A stretch of 64,000 bases of DNA from Hyphodiscus hymeniophilus. Lineage: Eukaryota; Ascomycota; Leotiomycetes; Helotiales; Hyphodiscaceae. How positions within the stretch are numbered: position 1 is the stretch's first letter; each line of letters opens with the position of its first letter. The stretch is taken from contig VNKQ01000017.1 in NCBI GenBank assembly GCA_016508695.1, positions 1,302,001 to 1,366,000 of the forward strand, given 5' to 3'. The translations under genes and the position numbers were made by a program. Shown piece by piece: positions 24,047 through 32,349 of this stretch. The notes under the pieces are model-generated. The model had not been told where the DNA came from, searched no databases, and saw only the letters and a list, made by a program, of their open reading frames with translations.

Positions 24047-25067
24047 TTATTTCTGGTTCTCGAATTTTGTCATCAGAGTCCCAATATATGGTTGTATCTC
24101 AACAGCAAATTCGTCGCCTGCTCTAAGATATTCCTTTGGATCATATCCAAAGCCCACGCCTGCGGGTGTCCCAGTAAGAATAATCGTGCCAGGAAGCAAT
24201 GTTGTCCCTCTGGAGAGAAAGGAGATAATCTTGGGAACAGAGAATATGAGGTCGCTGTTTCAAGTCAGTGCGTTCTACGCATGTTTGAGATTAAGTGCTC
24301 ACTCGCAACCACAATCTTGCATGACTTTCCCGTTCTTCAGCCCTCTCATTTTAAGCTTGGCTGGATCTGGAATCAACGCCGTCGATACCAGAACGGGTCC
24401 TACAGTCAATCAGTTGAGAACCCTCCTTCCGTACATGTACACTTACCAATTGGGCAAGCACCATCGAATCCCTTACTATAACTCCATTGCGATTGAGCAA
24501 ATTGTTCGACTCGACTGCTAACATCATTTGCAGCTGTGTACCCCAGTACGTAGTCCAATGCTTCCTCCTCGCTGACATCCTTACACTTCTGCCCAATAAC
24601 AATGGTCAATTCGGATTCATAATCGCAGCAATCATCCTTCAACGTGAACTTCGGAATGACCGTAGGTGCAGGATATGGATCTGCGAGGGCGGTCGAAGGC
24701 TTCATGAAGACTGTAGGAATATCGGGAAGAGCCATCTTGGCTTCTTTGGCATGCTGGGCATAGTTGAGTCCAATGCAGCGGATTGTGCCAACCTCGGACT
24801 CTGCAAGTGGGGAGAGTAGCCTGCCCACTGTCTCAATCTTCCCAGTTGGTGTTCCTGGACTCAGGACTGAAGTGCCACTATATGTCTCCAACTTGACTTC
24901 TTTTCCTGCATAAACTGCGGCTCCCACATCAAGGTCTTTATCTGTGGGTTGACCGATGGCTATCTCTTGGGTAGAGGTGGAAATGAAGCGTACGAGACCT
25001 AGAGGGATATATTAGATGGAAAGAGTAAGGTAGTACTTCACATACGCTCGAAAGATGGTGATGGCAT
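24047..25067 (-). CDS. Fumarylacetoacetate hydrolase (FAH) family protein
   Basis: Metal-dependent hydrolase/decarboxylase/isomerase family that acts on beta-dicarbonyl or 2-oxo acids. Four exons (25067-25046, 24998-24447, 24399-24303, 24254-24047) encode 292 aa, close to the usual 280-300 aa of fungal FAHD2-like proteins. Visible motifs: IRCIGLNYAQHAKEA at the start of the catalytic domain, DYESELTIVIG with the metal-binding acidic residues, GYTAANDVSSR, SKGFDGACPIGP formed across an intron, and LPGTIILTGTPAGVG near the end. The first coding exon is only 22 nt (MPSPSFER), joined to LVRFIS; without it the frame has no plausible ATG. Substrate cannot be told; fumarylpyruvate hydrolase, oxaloacetate decarboxylase or an aromatic-degradation isomerase are options. 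No catabolic neighbours support one of these. Confidence 0.92.
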
Positions 25068-26214
25068 GATTGGAGAGGGAGTTGTTGCTTGTAGAAGTGA
25101 TTGATCCCAGCAGAATAAAAAAAGGGAAGTATGGAGTAGTTATAGATAATTTGTCAACGGAAATATCCCCTCACGACCAACTGTGCCTGGCAATGGCTTA
25201 CGGAAACTGCCGGCAAGAGGCGGCAATGGTGGTGTGCCCCCACGTCTCTACGCACCACTCCCGTCGCATTGTGGAGAGCTTCTAGGGAACACGTGAGAGG
25301 AATCAAACTAAACCTTTCTCCCAAGATTCAATTCTAGTCATTCAAGTCTCACATCATTTCAGCTTGAGATATAATATCCTTATTCGAAGCAAAACAACTT
25401 CATCTATAATCATCAGCCATGCAATCAATCTCAGTTCCAGACCGAGGTTCAGCTTCAATCCCAGTTCACGTGATATATGATATACTCACTGCAGCTCCTA
25501 CAAGTCCAATACCTCTTTGGGCTTTCGACCTTCATAGATTTGCTCTAACGGAGGACTCCCTTTCCGTTATATTGAAGAAGAATCTTATCATCCACCTTTA
25601 AACTGATCTACCTAATGTGTTTGATATCTGTATGGGAATAAGCATCTGGACTGATGAGTTTATAGATGTACATCCTTCGGCCAATGTGTTACGCATAGAT
25701 TTAGTTCGATACATCCTCTCTAGTCAGCTAATATCCTCCTCCATCAAATCAAGACTGACCCCCCGATTATAGTGTGCCGCCAAATTGTCGATTTGGAGTC
25801 TGCGATGCAGAGTAGAAGACGAGTGGGGTAATCTAAGGAAAGAGTACTCGTACAATGAAGATTTCAGTCAAGGCTTGGAAGTATGGCTACTTCAACCAGA
25901 CCGCATGGCTGGAGCAAGGAGGAAATCATAGATTTTGTGATTAATATCAAGAAAGATCTATATGATGATAGTATCCTTGCATATTTACCCAGCTAAGTGA
26001 AATTGTTTGCAAAGATTGTGTAACTGATATATGACAGATATGTTGTGAGGGGATAAGCCAGGGTGACATCTAGGAACTGCGTGACTAACCTCGGCCAAGA
26101 GCAAAGAAGTCTATCAGACTATCTCTGTATCTAACTCTATATGTGCCTATATTCGGTTCTGCACCTGCGATAGAAACAGCGAGACACGACAGCATGAAAA
26201 AGACCAAAATGGTA
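25068..26214. other. Intergenic region, one short ORF and an E-box octamer
   Basis: 1.15 kb. An ATG-initiated 60-codon frame at 25419-25601 (+) has no recognisable features; a 38-codon frame near 25883 is equally uncertain. TCACGTGA is at 25466-25473. No gene is firmly supported. Confidence 0.4.
25466..25473. promoter_or_regulatory. TCACGTGA octamer (E-box palindrome)
   Basis: Third copy of the 8-bp palindrome, about 400 bp upstream of the FAH gene start (opposite strand orientation is irrelevant as the site is symmetrical). Regulatory role inferred. Confidence 0.3.
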
Positions 26215-27245
26215 TCACCCAGATCTGTCTATCCCGTCCTCATTCGGTACCCCTCGGTCACCCATCTCTTCCTCACTCCCAGCCCTCTTGTGTCCATTAT
26301 GACCGCAGCTATCCTCAGCCCACCTAGGCTGCACGAAATTGAAAATTCCAACAGCAATGACCATCAGAACGCCATCCAATCCAATGAAATACCCTTCATG
26401 GGTAATCAAATATCCCGACCATCCCTCACTCAGCTCCACCGTCCTATACACACTTCTTATGATCACGCACACAACTGACAAGCTTGTACCAGCAATCAAA
26501 GCCCTAATCTTCCGTTCTTTCAACACCTCGCTGTTTCCTTTAAACGCCCGTTTCACAACTATGAAAAAGAGAGTTGAGAATACCAAAACCGACGCAAGTT
26601 GAAAGACAATACCCGCGACCATGATATGGGTTCCAACCTTTGTGGATGAGGGTGGTGTCTGTGCATATGCGGAAGCTGCCTGCGCACCGCCGATAGCTTG
26701 AATCACAAGAGAAAGTATATCGGCGGAGCAGAATATGTATAGGTAGGTGTTTGGGCCGATTGGAGAAATGTGTGGGCCAAGAGTACGGATGAGACGACCA
26801 AGGATTACGTATGTTCCAGCCGTAAAGAAAGCAGGTGCTAGAGCTGTCAGTTAATAGACTTTTGAGACGGTGGTGTGATGGGTAGGAGAATACCGATGAT
26901 GAGTGTGACGATTTGGATGAGGAAGGGGGTTGTTTGATATGGACATGGAGAGGACCAGGTTCGACCTGCCCAGCCTATCACTTCTGCTGAAATGAGCATT
27001 AGTATGAAAGAAAGATATACTATTGTACTCGAATGAATGGACATACTGAGAGCTCCAACAGCGAAGACGATCTGCCACCACGTGCGTGTCAAAACAGACG
27101 TGATAATATGCGAGAATGTGCTCATTCCAAACAGAATACAAAACGAAATTCCAGCGCCTAGCGAAGGATCATATCCATAGGGTCCATCATAGCCTGGGAT
27201 ATTGGACCATGACACGCATATGTTTCTATCAACGGTCGCTGCCAT
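26215..27245 (-). CDS. RTA1-family seven-helix membrane protein
   Basis: Member of the fungal RTA1 family (RTA1, RSB1, RTM1), membrane proteins linked to resistance to toxic lipids and translocation of sphingoid bases. Three exons (27245-27047, 26986-26894, 26843-26215) encode 306 aa, the family length. Seven hydrophobic helices can be followed, beginning YDPSLGAGISFCILFGMSTF; typical family sequences include the segment around YVILGRLIRTLG, FCSADILSLVIQAIGG and the extracellular/loop residues RSVYRTVELSEGWSGYL. The C-terminal tail is hydrophilic (AGSEEEMGDRG). The ATG at 27245 starts MAATVDRN; no upstream in-frame ATG exists. The acceptor of intron 1 is CAGCAG, a NAGNAG tandem site, so two mRNA forms differing by one codon are possible. 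Confidence 0.92.
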
Positions 27246-27780
27246 ACTGGGGATGTGATGAGACGAGTGGTATACCAAATAGAGTTTAACGACTGGAGGA
27301 ATTACGAATTAAAGAAGGGGCGGAGACTTTGGTGCGAGAAGCAACAATGAAAACAATTCTTGGACGCCATGAATGCCGAACAATCCTCCACGCATGGTAC
27401 GGTGGGTCCAATCCCGAACGGACGGAGGAACACAAACTTGAGAACGGCTTTACTGTAAGCACGAACACTTTAATGCTTCTAAACCCGCGTACTTGCCACA
27501 CTTACCCAGGCTTTCACGGTTCTCGGAGACCTAAAAGAAAAATCTCTCCGAAGTACCGACACACTGTGTGATGTAGCATCTGCGTAAAAAAGATTGGTGA
27601 GTCCACCGAAAAATGAAACCAAACATATACATGAAAGCAGCAAGGACATAACAATACGATGCAGTATATCTATTTATTGCATCTCAAAGTCTGGTCTACG
27701 TATTTGTTCCAGACAATCCTTGATATAACCCATCACGCTATGCACCAAAACACCGGCTCAAATTCAACCTCTGATGCCTT
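27246..27780. other. Intergenic region
   Basis: 535 bp containing the RTA1 promoter and the 3' end of the flavoprotein gene. No gene is seen; the frames at 27286-27571 on both strands overlap and show no features. Confidence 0.5.
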
Positions 27781-29724
27781 TTACAGCAATTTAACCTTCG
27801 TCCATTCAGAGACGTCGACGCCTAAGTTCAACCCATTCTTAGCCCACCATCGTTTGACCTCCATCTCCTGCATCTGACTACCCACACTATCCTCAAGGGC
27901 TTCCTCAATATCGCAAGTCTTATATTCCACCTTTCCACCTGGTCGTCCCTCACCACCTTGACTGAATTTCTTCCACCATTCCAGAACCTCAACGTGTCCA
28001 TTTTTCGTAGGCTGTACAAGTACTTGGTTGTCGAAGGTCATTTTCTCGCCTCTGAGTTCTAGCCATGCGTCAAGCACATCGACAAAGCCGTGTTGGGAAG
28101 CAACCTTTGCCACGGAATCCGCATATTGAATCTCAATCTCGGAGTTCTCCCACCACCGCAGGACAAGCACTTGATTGTTCTGTGCGGCGGCGACAAGGGA
28201 TTTACCGGGTTTCAGTTTGAGTGCTGGTTGCGTCTCCGAAGGCGTGGATAGACCTTCGTCAACAGCGGGGAGGCCATGGCGGTGTCGAGTCTCTGCATCA
28301 ACATGATAGTTTCCCTGATGAAGGCTTGCTTGCTTCCACCATTCTAATACCAGGATGTGACCTTTTGAGGAAGCTTGCTCCAGTGCTGATGAGGTGTACT
28401 TAAGGGGCAAGCCTGATTTTCGCCACCAATCTAGAACGTGTACGAAACCCGATTTTGAGGCACCATCGATGGCTTCTGCAGTGTAGTCTTTGGAGAGAAA
28501 TGTAGGTGATGTGCGCCACCATTCGAGTATTTCTGTTCTCCCATATACGGCGGATGCTTTGGTGGGAAGAAGCTTTTGGCCGAATGATGACCAGAAGAGA
28601 TCCTTGAAGTTGCCTTCGAGGTAGGTGAGGATGTCTATGAGACAGAATTTGATGACGAGCTTGACGCATAAACTAGAGAGGTACTTCATGACCTCAGGTG
28701 CCGCTTCCAGTTTCTCGACGATCTTAGGTACGGGAGAAGTGAGCATTGTCCATTCGAGTGATCGCATGTAGATATTTAGGTCGTTCTTCGACTCGCCGGG
28801 CCTCTGCCATTCTACCGGTGTAGGGATATTCGTATATACGTTTAGCGCTTTTGCAACCTCCCAGTCTCCTATATACTCAAAGATTATCGTCCAGACTTCA
28901 GGTGGAAGAAGAGCATTCGTTTTGACGTTGTGACGAGCCGAATCGGCCGCTCCAGCAGCTGCAATATCCACATCATGCCCGATACTCATCAACTCAGCTT
29001 GGTTCTTGATCACATCTACCAGCTCATTAAAACCGTCCCAACCCGCGAGGCACTTCGTCGGACGCTCGTCTTCGTAAAACCATAGAATTGGCTGCATCAC
29101 CCTCACCCACTGCCATTTCCGCCTCACTTTGCTCAATTGTTTCTTCGTCATTGGATTCTCCCACATCGCAGTCGACATCCCTGGTACCAGCAGAATCTTC
29201 TTTGATACATCCCATCCACGTAAGATCTCCAAGAGCAAGCAATCCGTTATACCGTGTAGCATCTTCGCAAATGTGTCCGCATCGATTGGCGCCAATACCA
29301 GCATATCTGCCCAGGTACAAAGATCATATGCTTGCTGCCTGTAGAACTCGATGTTTCCTCGTTCGATATTCTTGGCGTATTCGTTATATTCGTCAACATC
29401 TCTGCCGACTCGAAATGACATGTTTCGCAACGTTGGAGTCTCTTGGGACAATCGATGTGGGAATGCTTGCTCGTCGACTACTGCGCGTGTCTCGATTTTG
29501 GTATTCTTCGAGAGTCGAACGACGAGTGCTTGAGCTTGTGCGACGTCTTTGGACCCGCAGGAAGCAATGAGGACTCGAAGTTTCTGCGACTCGTTGCCCC
29601 TCATATCGGATATTGAAGACGAGGATGCTGTCTTGGGGAGTGGAAGTCGTTGCAAGCTATCGCTTCGAAGAGGGTTGAAGGGATTGTTCTCCGCCATATT
29701 GGCTGTAGTTGTATCCATCATCAT
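27781..29724 (-). CDS. Flavoprotein (PPCDC-like) domain fused to F-box-like and ankyrin-like repeats
   Basis: Single-exon gene, 647 aa. Residues about 50-240 are a flavoprotein (HFCD) domain of the phosphopantothenoylcysteine decarboxylase/Hal3 type: LRVLIASCGS, then TWADMLVLAPIDADTFAKMLHG and KKILLVPGMSTAMWENPMT. Two catalytic positions of decarboxylases appear changed: the Asn of PxMNxxMW is Ser, and the His before the LRRWAD-like strand aligns with Tyr (YDLCTWAD). Residues about 270-300 (LLPPEVWTIIFEYIGDWEVAKAL) resemble an F-box. The C-terminal half has seven ankyrin-like units marked by (V/I)LxWW: ILEWWRTSP, VLDWWRKSG, VLEWWKQAS, VLRWWENSE, VLDAWLELR, VLEWWKKFS and VKRWWAKNG. It therefore probably binds FMN and partners rather than making coenzyme A; function is unknown. 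ATGs at 29724, 29721, 29718 and 29697 are all possible starts. Confidence 0.9.
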   Translation of the reverse strand: MMMDTTTANMAENNPFNPLRSDSLQRLPLPKTASSSSISDMRGNESQKLRVLIASCGSKDVAQAQALVVRLSKNTKIETRAVVDEQAFPHRLSQETPTLRNMSFRVGRDVDEYNEYAKNIERGNIEFYRQQAYDLCTWADMLVLAPIDADTFAKMLHGITDCLLLEILRGWDVSKKILLVPGMSTAMWENPMTKKQLSKVRRKWQWVRVMQPILWFYEDERPTKCLAGWDGFNELVDVIKNQAELMSIGHDVDIAAAGAADSARHNVKTNALLPPEVWTIIFEYIGDWEVAKALNVYTNIPTPVEWQRPGESKNDLNIYMRSLEWTMLTSPVPKIVEKLEAAPEVMKYLSSLCVKLVIKFCLIDILTYLEGNFKDLFWSSFGQKLLPTKASAVYGRTEILEWWRTSPTFLSKDYTAEAIDGASKSGFVHVLDWWRKSGLPLKYTSSALEQASSKGHILVLEWWKQASLHQGNYHVDAETRHRHGLPAVDEGLSTPSETQPALKLKPGKSLVAAAQNNQVLVLRWWENSEIEIQYADSVAKVASQHGFVDVLDAWLELRGEKMTFDNQVLVQPTKNGHVEVLEWWKKFSQGGEGRPGGKVEYKTCDIEEALEDSVGSQMQEMEVKRWWAKNGLNLGVDVSEWTKVKLL

Positions 29725-30304
29725 TGATCTGTTGGTGGCGGTGTGAATGACGCTCAAAGGAGTGGTGGGAGTTGGTGTTACGTCAGAATAGCTGGCCCGC
29801 AGACTTGTCTGAAGTGATTCAAGAGCCGTGACACTGAGACAATCAATGGCAGAAACGCATTATAGAGGAGTAATTAGAAGCAGAAGGGGATGGCGAAGAG
29901 TGACGGGTGATGAGTATGAGCGCATTATTGTTGGAGATGTTGGATGTTGGACATCAAGATGTTCTGTACTCGACCTTTTAACACTACTGTACTGTACTTA
30001 TCTATGGAGACAGCGGCTGAAACGCCACCAAAGCTTAAAATACAGACTCTGAATCACCCTTACTGATCAACTTTAACTCTTCCCTGTTACTAAAATACAT
30101 CATTCCCCACCGAGGACTTTATGGCGAGTTCACTGATGGCGGCGGATCATCTGCTCAAGGCCTTGAACAACAGCGCTATCCTCAGAATCGTCAGAGATAG
30201 AACTGAGGTATACAACGATGCCGAGGAATTACGGGAGCATAGAGATCGAACAGTCGTTGAGAATTCGATTCGCAATCCCGTTTCATGGGCTATCGACAGA
30301 CAAT

Positions 30305-30358
30305 CTACTGTCGAGAGACAAGTCGCTGTCGAGAGCTAACTCGCTGTCGATAATCCGA
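30305..30358 (+). repeat. 18-bp imperfect tandem repeat, three copies
   Basis: Three consecutive copies of TCGCTGTCGAGAGCTAAC-like units, with the core CTGTCGA conserved in all; the third copy diverges at its end. Confidence 0.7.
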
Positions 30359-30555
30359 TATCGACAATCCGCTGTTAAAAGGTGCTTCCTGAGCAGGATA
30401 CCTGAGTATAACAGTCTCTGTTAATACACATGAAAGTTTGGGTATTTATGCAAAAAACTATATGCCACTTAACCTTGAATGTTGTTTGCGTATGCCTGGA
30501 GAGTGAAATTATCGAGTCGCGATATGGGAATAAAGTCAACGAACGGGATTTGTGA

Positions 30556-30563
30556 GTCACGTG
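30556..30563. promoter_or_regulatory. TCACGTGA octamer (E-box palindrome)
   Basis: Fourth copy, about 830 bp upstream of the flavoprotein start codon and 1.8 kb upstream of the orphan gene. Regulatory role inferred. Confidence 0.3.
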
Positions 30564-30836
30564 ACCCAGGCAATCTCAACGTGGCTCGTCAAAACCGAAG
30601 TGGAATAGACTTTTAGAGTTCAATTACGTCCACAGCCTATTGGGCATATCGCTCTTCTATCTATATGCTGCAATTCGTGTTATTTACACTTTACTCATAT
30701 CCGACTCAACGGCCGACCTTCTTCGAAAGACAGCAATACGAGTTACCTTGTGTTTTCGATCAAGGCGTCAGAGAATGAGCATGACACACAACTATTCCAC
30801 ATCAATTGTGCTAACTTCTGCCAACTATCTATTTAG

Positions 30837-31235
30837 ATGTGTATCGAACTACCACCCAGTGAAACAACTCCTCTCCGCCAAACAATCAATTTCGAAGGAA
30901 CGAACTCCATATTCTGCCAGCACCCATTTCATTCCTTCACCCAACGTCCTTCCAACGAAGCCCGATCGTGCATCGCAGCATCAGCCAATACGTTAAATAC
31001 TCAAGTTGGCATTCTGTTGACCTCCGATTCATCAAGTCTGATGGCATATCATATCCGGGGGAACTCGACGGCTTCGAGGCGGAAGAGCAGCAAGCACAGA
31101 TGCAAGAGGACGGTCACCAGCATGATTGGGGCATTCACTGGCTGGCGATCACTGTCTGCAATTGGTACACATGAATCTATCGACTCTATCAAGACGATCA
31201 AACAAAGCGTGGAGTCGTTGTACCCGAGGGTCTGA
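30837..31235 (+). pseudogene. Possible decayed or unmodelled small gene
   Basis: An ATG frame of 132 codons begins just after CTAAC...TTTAG, which looks like an intron 3' end. Its second half is less convincing than the neighbouring frame (to 31174), which reads DLRFIKSDGISYPGELDGFEAEEQQAQMQEDG and so looks coding. The two could be one protein broken by a frameshift around 30990, or joined by an intron I could not place. No family is recognised. Confidence 0.25.
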
Positions 31236-31792
31236 AGGAGCCAGAGATCTGCAACCGAAGTGGGACTACGATTATTCCATGTCTTGATAGTCGTACTTGA
31301 TAGCAGATATATCTTTAGACACGCTTGAGTATGATTTCTTGGTTTCAATTGTTTCGTAATGTCAAATGTCATCAATTTTGTCATGAATGCATCCTGTCAA
31401 ACCTCCAATTTGCTTCGTGTCATGCATGCAGTGCTTCATGGCCACCTCTGCATCGAAGATCGACGTAGAATGGCTCTATATTATTATCAGCTGGGAACCT
31501 GACCTTGACCTATACTAGGGCCTCGATGTCTTGATGGATATCAGCAATGCATGGCGATTCTATATGTTCTTTTGATACAAGTCGCTTCGTATCGCTTCGT
31601 ATCTGTACAAAATGATTCCCAGATCATCCACGCATGATCCTAAGCCTCTCATATTCTTCAACTCACAATGATACTCGTCGATATTTGTCATACACGCCGT
31701 ATTGGTAGTCAATACCAGCCCAAAGTCATGGGAACGAATGATTGAAATGTGAAATGTATAATGCCGACCACGCAGCGGATGATTCCGGATCG

Positions 31793-31800
31793 TCACGTGA
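31793..31800. promoter_or_regulatory. TCACGTGA octamer (E-box palindrome)
   Basis: Fifth copy, 550 bp upstream of the orphan gene start. Regulatory role inferred. Confidence 0.3.
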
Positions 31801-32083
31801 AATTGCACTCTGTCCTTTAGATATATGTCCATATATGTCATTTTAAATGGTAGTAAGAAATGTCTAATACATTTGATGCTACTTAAGATCATGGGGCATA
31901 TGCGATGTTTGTGTGCTGGAGCTTATGTAATCGCATAATAACCTCGTTTTCGCGACTTGTTCTCCCCAACATCCAGCTTCCCTTCCATCCTTCGTACCAA
32001 CTACTCAGGCTCGACTACATCACCGTTGTCATATGGAACCTTTGATACAATTCGATCAAAATCCTCGTTTCTTTTCCTTCCTG

Positions 32084-32223
32084 GTCCATCTGGGCCTACC
32101 ACGGGACTTGTCCCACGATTGGATCAACTTCCTCTCTTTCTTCTATCATTCAAGTCCATCTGGACTTATCAAGGGGCTTGTCCTACGATTGGATCAACTT
32201 CCTCTCTCTTACTTCAACTCTCT
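32084..32223 (+). repeat. 70-bp tandem duplication in the leader of the orphan gene
   Basis: Two adjacent 70-bp units start GTCCATCTGG and share ACGATTGGATCAACTTCCTC, with scattered differences elsewhere. They lie 130-270 bp upstream of the ATG at 32350, probably in the 5' UTR or core promoter. The unit length is not a multiple of three, which argues against coding. Confidence 0.85.
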
Positions 32224-32349
32224 CTGTCATCTGGGCACCAAATCATCTGTCGATTTCATCGACTCTAAATCTTCTTGATTGAATCCCTGCAGACGTGTCA
32301 ATAGTCCTCAATCTCCAACCTTGTAAGTCATAGCCTTGACATAGACAAA

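Larger units (their letters stand above)
29725..32349. other. Long intergenic region with repeats and low-confidence ORFs
   Basis: 2.6 kb with no firm gene. It contains a 72-codon ATG frame at 30121-30339 (+) ending in an 18-bp tandem repeat, a pair of overlapping frames at 30837-31235 (+) that look weakly coding, two TCACGTGA octamers (30556, 31793), a duplicated 10-mer TCGCTTCGTA at 31582-31601 and a 70-bp tandem duplication at 32084-32223. Confidence 0.4.
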
